Below, in pieces: positions 27,294 through 35,716 of a DNA stretch of 64,000 nt. Origin of the DNA: Amycolatopsis sp. A133 (GTDB lineage: Bacteria; Actinomycetota; Actinomycetes; Mycobacteriales; Pseudonocardiaceae); NCBI RefSeq assembly GCF_031082405.1, contig NZ_JAVHJU010000004.1, forward strand, positions 648,092-712,091, written 5' to 3'. Made by a program: the position numbers and the translations under genes. Every line of letters begins with the position of its first letter. Position 1 is the stretch's first letter. The notes under the pieces are model-generated. The model had not been told where the DNA came from. It was given only the letters and a program-made list of their open reading frames with translations, and made no database searches.

Positions 27294-28466
27294 TCAGCGC
27301 AGGGACCACTGCTGGTTGGCCTGCCCGCCGCAGGACCACAAGATGATCTTCGTGCCGTTGGCCGTGCCGCGGCCGGAAGCGTCCAGGCACAGGTTCGACT
27401 GGGCACCGGTGATCGTGTTCGCGTTAACATTCCACTGCTGATTGGGTTGCCCGGTGCAGTCCCAGATGATCACCGGCGTGCCGTTGGCCGTACCGCGACC
27501 GGAGGCGTCCAGGCACTTGTTCCCGTACACCGTCAGCTGCTTGCCCGCGGTGTAGGTCCAGGTCTGGTTCGCCTGCCCGGCGACGCAGTCCCGCAGCTGC
27601 ACCTGGGTGCCGTTCGCCGTCGAGGCGTTCGGCACCTCCACGCACCGGCCCGACTGCGCGCCCACGACCTGCTTGCCCGACGGCGGGGGCGTGGTGGTGA
27701 CCGAGCAGTCCGCGGGAACCGCCCCGGCCGCGGTCCGGATCCCGCCCAGCAGCAGGTGCAGGAAGTTCGGTTCGCCGAAGCTCTCGGCGGTGTGCCCCAT
27801 GCCGGTGTACCAGGCACGGCCGCCGTCGAAGTCGTGGCACCACGTGGTGGGGTGGTCGGCACCCATCGTGGCCCCCGAGTAGCTGGACTCGTCCACCGTC
27901 GTCAGGACGTGGACGGCCGGACGCGGGTTCGCCCGGAAGTCGTACCACTCGTCGTAGTGGGTGTACTGCGCGGGCAGCCCCTGCGTGGACGGGTGATCCG
28001 GGTCCGCCACCTTCACGAGTGCGTTCTGCTGCGCGGGGTGCTGCTTGAAGTAGGCACCGACCAGCTGGCCGTACCAGGCCCAGTCGTACCCGCTGTCGGA
28101 AGCCGCGTGCACACCGGCGAACCCGCCGCCGCGCTCGATGTACCGCCGGAAGGCGTCCTTGCCGGCCTGCGTGCCGACCGGGTCGCCGGTCGTGGACAGG
28201 AAGACCACGGCGGCGTACGGGGCCAGGCCGGCATCGGTGAACACCGAGTCGTTTTCCGTGGCGTCGACCGCGAAGTCGTTCTGCTGGCCCAGTTGCCGGA
28301 TCGCGGCGATCCCGGCCGGGATGGAGTCGTGCCGGAAGCCGGTGGTCTTGGAGAACACCAGGACCTTGAAAGCCGCCGCGGGTGCGGCGGACACGGGCGT
28401 CGCGGCCGCCAGCAGCAACACGGCGAGCAGGGTGGCCGCGCGCAGGGCACGAGACAGCGTCGTCAC
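27294..28466 (-). CDS. Secreted ThuA-domain protein with ricin-type lectin domain
   Basis: A 390-residue secreted protein. The signal peptide ends near residue 28 (VSAAPA). Residues about 33-245 form a ThuA-like domain (KVLVFSKTTGFRHDSIPAGIAAI; GGGFAGVHAASDS), a class I amidotransferase-like fold linked to trehalose or other sugar use. The C-terminal 130 residues are a ricin B lectin with three QxW repeats, closely similar at protein and DNA level to the lectin ending the next gene. It is the first gene of a two-gene operon with a good promoter at 28545-28573. Confidence 0.87.
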   Translation of the reverse strand: MTTLSRALRAATLLAVLLLAAATPVSAAPAAAFKVLVFSKTTGFRHDSIPAGIAAIRQLGQQNDFAVDATENDSVFTDAGLAPYAAVVFLSTTGDPVGTQAGKDAFRRYIERGGGFAGVHAASDSGYDWAWYGQLVGAYFKQHPAQQNALVKVADPDHPSTQGLPAQYTHYDEWYDFRANPRPAVHVLTTVDESSYSGATMGADHPTTWCHDFDGGRAWYTGMGHTAESFGEPNFLHLLLGGIRTAAGAVPADCSVTTTPPPSGKQVVGAQSGRCVEVPNASTANGTQVQLRDCVAGQANQTWTYTAGKQLTVYGNKCLDASGRGTANGTPVIIWDCTGQPNQQWNVNANTITGAQSNLCLDASGRGTANGTKIILWSCGGQANQQWSLR

Positions 28467-28544
28467 GGGTACTCCTGTTCAGGAGCGCAAGGAGCGCGCG
28501 GGGTGCGCGCTGTGAAGTCGCCCGATCACCGAACGGGCAAGGCC

Positions 28545-28573
28545 AACATAAGATTGCCCGGCGACGACGTCAA
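28545..28573 (-). promoter_or_regulatory. SigA-type promoter of the ThuA-lectin operon
   Basis: On the minus strand TTGACG (28573-28568), a 17-base spacer and TATGTT (28550-28545), about 80 bases upstream of the ThuA-lectin start. The match to the SigA consensus is strong for a high-GC genome. Confidence 0.6.
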
Positions 28574-28671
28574 TGCACGATGAAACTTACTCGCCCGCAA
28601 CGAATGCGTGCACGGCGAGAACGCCGACAGTCCACAAAGGAATGATCACGGCTGTCTCGGCCGGACAAGCC

Positions 28672-28703
28672 GAAGAGGGCCCGGACGCGTCCGGGCCCTC
28701 TTC
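28672..28703 (-). terminator. Palindromic terminator
   Basis: A 32-base perfect palindrome, folding to about a 14-base stem with a 4-base loop, placed 18 bases beyond the stop of the small membrane protein gene at 28722-28943. Confidence 0.75.
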
Positions 28704-28721
28704 ACGCCAGTGAGAGCCGGC

Positions 28722-28943
28722 TCAGGTGGTCGTGCGGCTGTCGTCCCGCTCGACGACCTGGCCGGCGCCACGCTTGCCGAACGCCGCCCACAGGTTGAAC
28801 CCCACGATGCCCGCGCAGACCGCGAGCCACAGCCACATGAACGGCTTGCTCAAATCGAACTGCACGACGGCGAAGACGATCATCGCGACGCCGACGAGCG
28901 CGGCGAAGATCGCCGCGGGTTTGGACGGGCGGATACGGTACAT
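28722..28943 (-). CDS. Small two-helix membrane protein, 73 residues
   Basis: A 73-residue protein with two clear membrane segments (about residues 10-27 and 35-52) and charged ends. There is a GGGGAGCG stretch before the ATG and a strong terminator follows the stop, so it looks like a complete single-gene unit. Short actinobacterial membrane proteins of this shape are common and uncharacterised. No function is proposed. Confidence 0.65.
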   Translation of the reverse strand: MYRIRPSKPAAIFAALVGVAMIVFAVVQFDLSKPFMWLWLAVCAGIVGFNLWAAFGKRGAGQVVERDDSRTTT

Positions 28944-29076
28944 ATTCGCTCCCCAGTGCTCGATCGTGTGACGTGGGATTGCCCGCCGGGGCCACGCGGT
29001 AAACGTCGGCGGCCGGTCAGCGGATCACCGTCCACACCGGACCGCCGCCGGTCAGTAGTATCCGGGCGCGCCCGCG

Positions 29077-29712
29077 TCACCGCTCTCGAGCACCTCTCCG
29101 CCACCGGCGCCCGCCCACCAGGAGCGCAACCCCCGCCACGACCACCAGGCCCGCCACCGCCAGCACCGTCCCCAACGACGCCGGCGACTCCGCTGCGGCC
29201 GCCGCCCCGCTCGGAACCACCGGCTGGGCCTGCACCGCCCCTCCGCCGTTCAGGGCGATCGCCGGGGGCCGGATCGCGCCCCACGGCTGGTTCTCGCCCG
29301 CCGCCATCGGGGCCGGTGGCGGGCTGACCACCAGCCGTCCCGGCAACGTGAGCGTGCCGATCTCGTAGTCGGCAAAACCGCCCTGGCGCGCCGACACCCG
29401 CCAACTCCCGTCGTGCGGCACGGCAATCGCCGTCGCGTAGTGCGCGGGCTCGCGCAACGCGACACCCGGGAACACGACAGGATCGCCCTCCGCGGGCGTG
29501 AAAACGAGCGCGGTCGGCCCCAGTTCTCCGTAACTGGGGTGGGAACCGTGCTGCAGCACCCAATACCCGACGGTGTAGGGCTGTCCGGCCTGGACCGGGT
29601 CCGGTAGCGGGTCCAGGTAGGTCGTCGCCCAGTTGCCCGCCACGGCACCGGGCGCCGACACCAGCATGGCCACCAAGACGGCAGCGAACAGGGAAACGAT
29701 TCGTGGCTTCAT
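29077..29712 (-). CDS. Secreted, C-terminally anchored protein in an ECF sigma regulon
   Basis: A 211-residue exported protein with a signal peptide at residues 1-25 (cut near VAGNWA) and a C-terminal membrane helix (about 180-200) followed by Arg-rich residues, so the domain faces outside while the tail anchors it. The extracellular part contains a beta-sandwich-like region (QAGQPYTVGYWVLQHG) and is proline/alanine-rich before the anchor; some copper-resistance-type proteins look similar, but this is uncertain. The ATG at 29712 is seven bases beyond an ECF-type -10 element, so the mRNA is probably leaderless. It diverges from the sigma factor gene. Confidence 0.75.
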   Translation of the reverse strand: MKPRIVSLFAAVLVAMLVSAPGAVAGNWATTYLDPLPDPVQAGQPYTVGYWVLQHGSHPSYGELGPTALVFTPAEGDPVVFPGVALREPAHYATAIAVPHDGSWRVSARQGGFADYEIGTLTLPGRLVVSPPPAPMAAGENQPWGAIRPPAIALNGGGAVQAQPVVPSGAAAAAESPASLGTVLAVAGLVVVAGVALLVGGRRWRRGARER

Positions 29713-29718
29713 GCCCGC

Positions 29719-29777
29719 ACTACACCGCGGAGCCCGGACCGGTTCCGGTGGAACCTCCCGGCCGCGGCCGGTGTAGA
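29719..29777. promoter_or_regulatory. Divergent pair of ECF sigma promoters
   Basis: Plus strand: GGAACC (29750-29755), 16 bases, TGTAGA (29772-29777), leading to the sigma factor gene. Minus strand: GGAACC (29746-29741), 16 bases, TGTAGT (29724-29719), leading to the secreted protein gene. The two -35 boxes are back to back, three bases apart. GGAAC is the standard ECF -35 core. Confidence 0.7.
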
Positions 29778-29782
29778 GGAGG

Positions 29783-30362
29783 GTGGAACACCAGCCGGAA
29801 GGGGCGGACGACGGACGACGACGAAGTGGTGGCCCGGATTCGCGACGGCGACCCGGCGTCCTACGGGACCCTGGTCGACCGGTACACCTCGCTCGCCCAC
29901 CGGACGGCCTACCTGCTCGGCGCCGGGCACGAGGCCGAAGACGTCGTCCAGGAGGCGTTCGTGAAGGCCTTTCGGGCACTGCCGTCGTTTCGCCGTGGCG
30001 CCTCGTTCCGCGCCTGGCTGCTGCGCATCGTCGCGAACGAGACGCACAACCTCGTCCGCTCCCGGCGGCGGCGCGCCGCGACCGAACTGCGCGCCGCCAG
30101 CCTGGAACCGGTCCGTGCCGACGATCCGGCCGCACAGGCGATGGCGGACGCCGCCGGCTCGGCGCTGCTGGACGCGGTGCGGGCCCTGCCCGAGAAGAAC
30201 CGGGCCGTCGTGGTCTGCCGGTACTTCCTCGACCTCACCGAAGCGGAAACGGCGGAGGTGCTCGGCTGCCCGCGGGGTTCGGTGAAGTCACGGGTGCATC
30301 GCGCGTTCGCCCGGCTGCGGGCGCAGCTGGCCGAGCCGGACCTGGAGGCGGTCGGTGACTGA
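29783..30362 (+). CDS. ECF-family RNA polymerase sigma factor (start region apparently frameshifted)
   Basis: A sigma-70 family protein with region 2 (GTLVDRYTSLAHRTAYLLGAGHEAEDVVQEAFVKAFRAL) and region 4 (LPEKNRAVVVCRYFLDLTEAETAEVLGCPRGSVKSRVHRAFARLR). The predicted leaderless GTG at 29783, five bases after the -10 box, is out of frame with the rest by one base. Dropping one G from the run at 29801-29804 would join it into a normal N-terminus (MEHQPEGRTTDDDEVVARI). As sequenced, only an ATG at 29703, upstream of the promoter, or GTGs at 29826/29829 are in frame. The next gene, its anti-sigma partner, overlaps the end. Confidence 0.8.
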
Positions 30363-31089
30363 TCCCCAGGACGCGCGGCTGGCCGCCGCACTGCGTGCGC
30401 TCGGCGACCGCCTCGACGTGCCGACACCCCCCGACGTGCGCGCGGCCGTCCTGGCGCGGCTGCCCGCCCCGCCGCGACGGCGTCCGGCGGTGCCGCGCTG
30501 GGCCACCGTCGCCGCGGCGCTCGTGCTGGCGTTCGCCACGGCGGTCACACTGTCGCCCGCGGTGCGCGCGACCGTGACCGACCTGCTGCGGTTCGCCGGC
30601 ATCGAGCTGCGCAGCGAACCCGGCCCCACCGTCCGCGGCCAAGGCCTGCTCCCCGGCGAGCGATCGGTGGACCTCGCCGACGCGCGCCGCCTCACCGCCT
30701 TCCCGATCGGGCTCCCGGCCGCACTCGGCGAACCGGACGACGTCCGGATCACCGGCGACCCGACACGCGTCGTTTCGGTGCTCTACCAAGACGGACCGGG
30801 ACGACCGGCCGCCGTCCGGCTCGACGAGTTCGACGGGCAGCTCGGACCGGTCTTCGAAAAGTTCCTCGGCATGTCCGGCGGCCGCCGGGTGAACGTCGCC
30901 GGAGCACCGGCCATCTGGATCGACCGGCCCCACCCGCTGATGTACGTCGACCGGGCCGGGGAGTGGCGCACCGAAACGACCCGCCTCGCCGCGCAGTCGC
31001 TCGTCTGGCAACGCGGCACCGTCACCTACCGGCTCGAAGGCGCGTTCACCCCCGAAGCCGCCGTGCGGATCGCGGCGACGGTCTCCTGA
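30355..31089 (+). CDS. Membrane-anchored anti-sigma-like protein
   Basis: A 244-residue protein that starts with GTG eight bases inside the sigma factor gene. The first 45 residues are cytoplasmic, with a helical start like short anti-sigma domains; one membrane segment lies at about residues 48-68 (WATVAAALVLAFATAVTLSP); the remainder is extracytoplasmic. There is no HxxxCxxC zinc motif, so redox sensing by a ZAS domain is unlikely. The genetic coupling and topology make it the probable negative regulator of the ECF factor. Confidence 0.75.
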   Translation: MTDPQDARLAAALRALGDRLDVPTPPDVRAAVLARLPAPPRRRPAVPRWATVAAALVLAFATAVTLSPAVRATVTDLLRFAGIELRSEPGPTVRGQGLLPGERSVDLADARRLTAFPIGLPAALGEPDDVRITGDPTRVVSVLYQDGPGRPAAVRLDEFDGQLGPVFEKFLGMSGGRRVNVAGAPAIWIDRPHPLMYVDRAGEWRTETTRLAAQSLVWQRGTVTYRLEGAFTPEAAVRIAATVS

Positions 31090-31102
31090 ACATCAGGCGC
31101 AC

Positions 31103-32116
31103 TCAGCTGTCAGGCCGCGCTTCCAGCGCGTCCGCGAGGGCCGACGCGACGAGGGCAACGGACCCGTCCCCGTCGCGTCCCAGCTGCCGCAGAGCATCTC
31201 GGGCGGCAGCTCCCGGCAGCTCGGCCAACGCCTGGGCCAAGCGGATCCGCACCGCCGGGTCCGCGGGGTGGGCGGCGAGCTCGGCGGCCAGCAGGCCCAT
31301 GATCCGGTCCGCGTGCCCGTCGTCCAGCGACAACGTGCCCAGCACCTCGGCCGCCTCGACGTCGTTCGTGCCTTCGACCACCATGGCGGCCAGCACCGGC
31401 ACGGCGGCGATCGCGCCGCGCCGGCCCGAAGCCAGCGCGGCGAGCCGGCGCACGGCCGGATCCGGATCACCGAGCGCCTCCTCCAGCACCGCGCCCGCCT
31501 CGGCACCGGGCAGCTCGGCGATCGCCCGCACCGCACGCCGCCGGACCTCGGCGTCGCCGGAACGCAGCCCGGACGCCACGCTCCCGACCCCGTCACCGCC
31601 CGCCCGGGCCAGGGCCCACCGCAGAGCGCCGGCGACGTTCGGGTCGGCTTCGGCGAGGATCGCCCTGGCCAGCGGATCGACGGGAACGGGCACGTCCTCG
31701 GTCCGCGCCAGGACGGCCTGCTGCCGGCGGGCGGCACTGGGCGAGCCGAGACCCCGCAGGAGCTCGACCACACGCAGGACGTCCTGCCAGCCCGACGGCG
31801 CCGAAGCATCGATCGCCCGCAGGCGCTCGAGCAGTTCCCGCTCCCGGTGCAACCGGTCTTCGGTCCGCCGGACGAGGTCACCGACCAGCGCCGACGGCGT
31901 GAAGGCCGGATCCTCCAGCGCACGCCCGATCTGCCGCAGCGACATGCCGAGCGACCGCAGGCCTTCCACGTGGAAGATCCGCCGGATGTCCGCCGCGGAA
32001 TACTCGCGGTAGCCACCCACGGTCCGGCCCGTCGGCCGCACCAGCCCCAGGGACTCGTAGTGCCGGAGCATCCGCGTGCTCACCCCGCAACGGCGAGCCA
32101 CCTCGCCGATCAGCAC
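31103..32116 (-). CDS. MerR-family regulator with HEAT-repeat sensor region
   Basis: A 337-residue protein. Residues 1-70 are a MerR DNA-binding domain (MLIGEVARRCGVSTRMLRHYESLGLVRPTGRTVGGYREY), with a dimer helix to about 110. From about residue 140 the sequence is a series of HEAT/armadillo-like alpha repeats (RRRAVRAIAELPGAEAGAVLEEALGDPDPAVRRLAALASG) instead of a small-molecule domain. It overlaps the upstream HEAT-only gene by seven bases. A role sensing a protein or large ligand through the repeats is inference. An ideal MerR operator precedes the operon at 32818-32838. Confidence 0.87.
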   Translation of the reverse strand: MLIGEVARRCGVSTRMLRHYESLGLVRPTGRTVGGYREYSAADIRRIFHVEGLRSLGMSLRQIGRALEDPAFTPSALVGDLVRRTEDRLHRERELLERLRAIDASAPSGWQDVLRVVELLRGLGSPSAARRQQAVLARTEDVPVPVDPLARAILAEADPNVAGALRWALARAGGDGVGSVASGLRSGDAEVRRRAVRAIAELPGAEAGAVLEEALGDPDPAVRRLAALASGRRGAIAAVPVLAAMVVEGTNDVEAAEVLGTLSLDDGHADRIMGLLAAELAAHPADPAVRIRLAQALAELPGAAARDALRQLGRDGDGSVALVASALADALEARPDS

Positions 32117-32808
32117 CCGGCTCCCCCGGCCCGCTCCGGACCGAGCGCCACGATCCGGTCCGCCTCGTCGACGGCCAGGTCGAACCCGGCGTCGGGGTCG
32201 AGCAAGAGCCGCTCGGTGGCCCGGGCGTGCGCCCGCACCACCGGGTCGGCACTCGCCAGTCCCGCCCGCAAAGCCGGTTCGATCGCCTCCCCGAGCGCGA
32301 CGAGCGCCCGGCTGAGGCTCAGCTGCACGGCCCGGTCACCACGACCGAGCTGCCCGCCCAGATCGGCGGCCAGCGCCGGCCGCTCCCCGGCGGGCACCAG
32401 CACGACAGCGGCACGCCACGCGCTCCGCGCGACCTCGTCGTCGGCGTCGTGCAGCAACGACCTGGTGATCGCGGGCCACGTCGACCGGTCCCCGATCTTC
32501 GACAGGGTGTGCAGCGCCTGGCTGCGCGCCTGAGCCCGCCCGGAACGGAGCTCGGCGAGCAACCGCGGCACCGTGTCCTCCGCCGGGAGCCGGGTCAACG
32601 CCCAGGTCAGCATGTCCCGCACGAAGAAGTCCGGCTCGATCGCGCACCGGGCAACGAGCACGTCCAGAAGAGCCGGGTCGGCGCGCGTGCCCGCCACCAG
32701 CGCCGCCTGCAGGCGCGTGGACGAATTCCCGGCGCCCAACGCGGCGAGCAGGCGCTCGTGGTGCTGGGCGTCGGTGTGTGTCGGGTTGATGGGGATCACC
32801 TCCTGCAC
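32110..32808 (-). CDS. HEAT-repeat protein
   Basis: A protein of about 232 residues made almost entirely of HEAT-like repeats (ALLDVLVARCAIEPDFFVRDMLTWALTRLP; ARSQALHTLSKIGDRSTWPAI). It has no signal peptide or enzyme motif. The start is GTG at 32808 or 32799, since the longer TTG frame to 32841 overlaps the predicted promoter/operator. It is co-transcribed with the MerR-HEAT regulator, and the shared repeats suggest that the two bind each other or the same partner. Confidence 0.75.
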   Translation of the reverse strand: MQEVIPINPTHTDAQHHERLLAALGAGNSSTRLQAALVAGTRADPALLDVLVARCAIEPDFFVRDMLTWALTRLPAEDTVPRLLAELRSGRAQARSQALHTLSKIGDRSTWPAITRSLLHDADDEVARSAWRAAVVLVPAGERPALAADLGGQLGRGDRAVQLSLSRALVALGEAIEPALRAGLASADPVVRAHARATERLLLDPDAGFDLAVDEADRIVALGPERAGGAGC

Positions 32809-32817
32809 CCAGTCAAG

Positions 32818-32838
32818 ACCTTGCCACAGTGTCAAGGT
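32818..32838 (-). promoter_or_regulatory. MerR-type operator of the HEAT operon
   Basis: An inverted repeat ACCTTG-N9-CAAGGT lies between a TTGACC -35 box (32841-32836, minus strand) and a weak -10 (TTGACT, 32816-32811), a spacing of 19 bases. That long spacer with a central dyad is the classic MerR-activated promoter layout. Confidence 0.6.
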
Positions 32839-32851
32839 CAAGCGCGCGGCA

Positions 32852-35116
32852 TCAGGTCACGGTGAAGCTCGCCGTCAGCGTCGCCGCCGAGCTGGCACCG
32901 ACGTACACCTCGATCTCACCCGGCTCCACCCGGAACCTCGCCGCGTTGTCGTAGAACCCGACGTCCTCGGGGGTCAAGGTGAACCGCACCGTCCTCGACG
33001 CACCCGCGGCCAAGGACACCCGCTGGAAGCCACGCAGCCGCCGGACGGGCTGGACGATGCTCGCGACCGGATCCCGCAGGTACAGCTGGACCACCTCGTC
33101 GCCGTCGCGGCCCCCGGTGTTGGTCACCTGGGCGCTCACCTCGAGCCGGCCACCGCGCGCCGGCATCCGGGTGGCCGACAGGCGCAGGCCGTCGATGCGG
33201 AACGTCGTGTACGACAGCCCGTGGCCGAACTCGTAGAGCGGACCGGACTCCAGGTCGAGGTACTTCGACGTGTACTTGCTGGCCGGATCGGCCGGACGTC
33301 CGGTGTTCTCGTGGTTGTAGTAGATCGGGATCTGACCGACCGCGCGCGGGAAACTCACCGGCAGCTTGCCCCCCGGGTTCACCGTGCCGAACAGGACGTC
33401 GGCGACCGCGTACCCGCCCTGCACACCCGGCGCCCACGCCTCGAGGATCGCCGGCGCGTGGTCGTGCAGGTACGGGATCGTCAACGGGCGGCCGTTGACC
33501 AGCACGACCACGAACGGCTTCCCCGTCTCCCCGATCGCGGCCACCAGCTGCTGCTGCACCCCCGGCAGGTCGATGCTGCTGCGCGCGGCCGCCTCTCCGC
33601 TCATCGCGGCGGTTTCGCCGACCACCACAACGGTCACGTCGGCCGCCCGGGCCGCCTGCTGCGCGGCGGCGAACCCGCTCGTGTCCGTGCCCTCGACCGC
33701 GCAGCCGGCCGTGAACGTCACCGCCGCACCCGGCGCCGCGGCCTTGATCCCGTCGACCACGGTCACCGGCGGAGTCGTCCCAGCACCGGTACCCAGCCCC
33801 GCCCAGGTGCCGTTCAAGTCGTAGGTCGCCGCACCGAGCGGCCCGACAACGGCCACCGAACCGACCGACTTCGCCAGCGGCAGCACCGGCCCGTCGTTCT
33901 TCAGCAGCACCATGCACCGCCCGGCCGCCTGCCGAGACGCGGCCAGCGCGGCCGGAGAAGGCACTTTCACCTCGCCGGCTTCCTCGACGTACGGCCGCTC
34001 GAACAGCCCCAGCCGGAACTTGACCAGCAGAATCCGGCGGACGGCGTCGTCGACCTGCTCCCGGGTGATCCGGCGCTCGGCCAGCAACCGCGCCCCGAAC
34101 CGCCCGTAATTCGTGCTGACCATTTCCATGTCGACCCCCGCGGGCAGCGCCGCGGCCGCGGCATCCGCACCGTCCCCGGCCAGCCCGTGCAGGATCAGCT
34201 CCTCGACGCCGGTGTAGTCGCTGACCACGAACCCCCGGAAGCCGTAAGCACCCTTCAGCACGTCGTGCAGGACATAACCGTTGCCGTGCGCGGGCACCCC
34301 GCTGATGGTGTTGAAGCTCGCCATCACGGTCGCCACACCCGCCTCGACACTCGCCTTGAACGGCGGCAGGTAGAAGTTGTGCAGCCGCTGCACCGAGACA
34401 TCGACGGTGTTGTAGTCCCGGCCGCCTTCCGCACCGCCGTAGGCGACGAAGTGCTTGGCACACGCGGCCAGCCGGTCCGGCGACGCGAGATCGTCACCCT
34501 GGTAACCGCGGACCTTCGCCACGGCCAGCCGCGCGGCCAGGTACGGGTCCTCACCGAAGCCTTCGGCGATACGCCCCCACCGCGGCTCGTGGGTCACGTC
34601 CATCATCGGGGCGTAGGTCCAGTGGATCCCGCTGCGCCGCGCCTCCCGAGCCGACACCGTCGCATCGGCGCCCGGCACACCCGGATCGAAGCTCGCGCCC
34701 TGAGCCAGCGGAATGGGGAAGTTCGTGGTGTAACCGTGGATGACGTCCAAGCCGAAGATCAGCGGGATGCGCAACCGGGTCTGCTCCACAGCGATGCGCT
34801 GCAACGCGTTGAGCTTCGTCGCACCCACAACCGAAAACACCCCACCGAGGCGGCCGGTCGCCAGCGCGGCCCGCGCGGCGGTTTCGGTGCCGACGAGCTG
34901 GAGCTGGCCGAGCTTCTCGTCGAGGGTCATCTTCCTGAGCAGCGCCTCGACCCGCCCATCACGCTCCGGCCGGGCGGCGGGATCGGCCCCGGCGGGCGGG
35001 GCGAGCAGCACCGCCGCTCCCCCGGCGGTGAGGAGGCCACCGACACCGGCGAGCAGGCTCCGCCGGTTCACCCCGTCGGCGGTTTCCGTGGCTTCGTGAC
35101 TCTCGGGCTGTTCCAT
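32852..35116 (-). CDS. Secreted GH3 beta-glucosidase/glycosidase
   Basis: A 754-residue glycoside hydrolase. A Tat-like signal (NRRSLLAGVGGLL) lies at residues 17-29. The family 3 N-terminal TIM barrel holds KHF (221-223) and the nucleophile Asp300 in GFVVSDYTG; the alpha/beta sandwich domain follows, and a C-terminal fibronectin III-like domain (about 650-754, EFGHGLSYTTFRIDGL) completes the beta-glucosidase layout. It should release glucose or xylose from the non-reducing end of oligosaccharides. The ATG at 35116 is preferred over the upstream one because of the AAAGG site and family length. Confidence 0.92.
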   Translation of the reverse strand: MEQPESHEATETADGVNRRSLLAGVGGLLTAGGAAVLLAPPAGADPAARPERDGRVEALLRKMTLDEKLGQLQLVGTETAARAALATGRLGGVFSVVGATKLNALQRIAVEQTRLRIPLIFGLDVIHGYTTNFPIPLAQGASFDPGVPGADATVSAREARRSGIHWTYAPMMDVTHEPRWGRIAEGFGEDPYLAARLAVAKVRGYQGDDLASPDRLAACAKHFVAYGGAEGGRDYNTVDVSVQRLHNFYLPPFKASVEAGVATVMASFNTISGVPAHGNGYVLHDVLKGAYGFRGFVVSDYTGVEELILHGLAGDGADAAAAALPAGVDMEMVSTNYGRFGARLLAERRITREQVDDAVRRILLVKFRLGLFERPYVEEAGEVKVPSPAALAASRQAAGRCMVLLKNDGPVLPLAKSVGSVAVVGPLGAATYDLNGTWAGLGTGAGTTPPVTVVDGIKAAAPGAAVTFTAGCAVEGTDTSGFAAAQQAARAADVTVVVVGETAAMSGEAAARSSIDLPGVQQQLVAAIGETGKPFVVVLVNGRPLTIPYLHDHAPAILEAWAPGVQGGYAVADVLFGTVNPGGKLPVSFPRAVGQIPIYYNHENTGRPADPASKYTSKYLDLESGPLYEFGHGLSYTTFRIDGLRLSATRMPARGGRLEVSAQVTNTGGRDGDEVVQLYLRDPVASIVQPVRRLRGFQRVSLAAGASRTVRFTLTPEDVGFYDNAARFRVEPGEIEVYVGASSAATLTASFTVT

Positions 35117-35161
35117 GGCGGGGACCTTTCGCGAGAGAAAGAGACCCAACAGGATAAGCAC

Positions 35162-35270
35162 AGCAGGCCGGTTTCCTGGGCGGTTCGGATCGCGGCGTCT
35201 TTGGCTTCTGTTTTCGTTTTATGGCAGATTTTTTCGGAAACTAGCCATAGGGTATAGGGCGTTATACATC
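35162..35270. promoter_or_regulatory. AT-rich upstream region of the GH3 gene
   Basis: An unusually AT-rich stretch with an inverted repeat GTATA-N6-TATAC at 35252-35267 and several TAT-rich hexamers. It probably contains the GH3 promoter and operator; the regulator is unknown. Confidence 0.35.
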
Positions 35271-35705
35271 TTAGTTTGACGTCAGACTGGCCGGATCGGG
35301 ACCCAGGGCCCGGTCCAGCAGTTCCCCCAGCTGATCGAGCTGCACCGCCGAAAGATCATGGAACGAGGACTCGACCACGGCGTCCACGAGGTCCTGGCCC
35401 TCGGCGCGCAGCCGGGCCCCCTCCCCCGTCAGCCGGTGCCGTACCGCCCGGCCCGGGCCGGGGACGCGTTCGATCAGGCCGCGCTCGGCCATCCGGGTGG
35501 CGAGCGAGCCGAAGGACTGGTCGGTCTGGAAGGTCAGCACCGCCAGCTCGTGCAGTGATGCGTCCGGGTGGCGGTGCAGGTGGCGGAGGGTGTCCCACTG
35601 CACGAGCGAGAGACCCAGTGGTGCCAGCGCGCGGCTCAAGGCGCGGTGGTGGCGGTGCTGCAGGCGCTTGACGGCCAGGGCGACGTCGCCGGGGCGGTAC
35701 TTCAT
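35271..35705 (-). CDS. MarR-family transcriptional regulator
   Basis: A 144-residue winged-helix regulator (LSLVQWDTLRHLHRHPDASLHELAVLTFQTDQSFGSLATRMAERGLIERVPGPGRAVRHRLT). MarR proteins are dimeric repressors that release on small phenolic or oxidising ligands. It diverges from an alpha/beta hydrolase gene with an 83-base region containing palindromes, so it most likely represses both itself and the hydrolase-metallohydrolase pair. Confidence 0.88.
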   Translation of the reverse strand: MKYRPGDVALAVKRLQHRHHRALSRALAPLGLSLVQWDTLRHLHRHPDASLHELAVLTFQTDQSFGSLATRMAERGLIERVPGPGRAVRHRLTGEGARLRAEGQDLVDAVVESSFHDLSAVQLDQLGELLDRALGPDPASLTSN

Positions 35706-35716
35706 GCGATCACCTT

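Noticed and set aside
29703-29782. ATG at 29703 as start of the ECF sigma factor
   Set aside because: It lies upstream of the predicted ECF promoter and inside the start region of the divergent gene.
32808-32841. TTG start for the HEAT-repeat gene at 32841
   Set aside because: These bases form the -35 box and MerR-type dyad, so they should not be translated.
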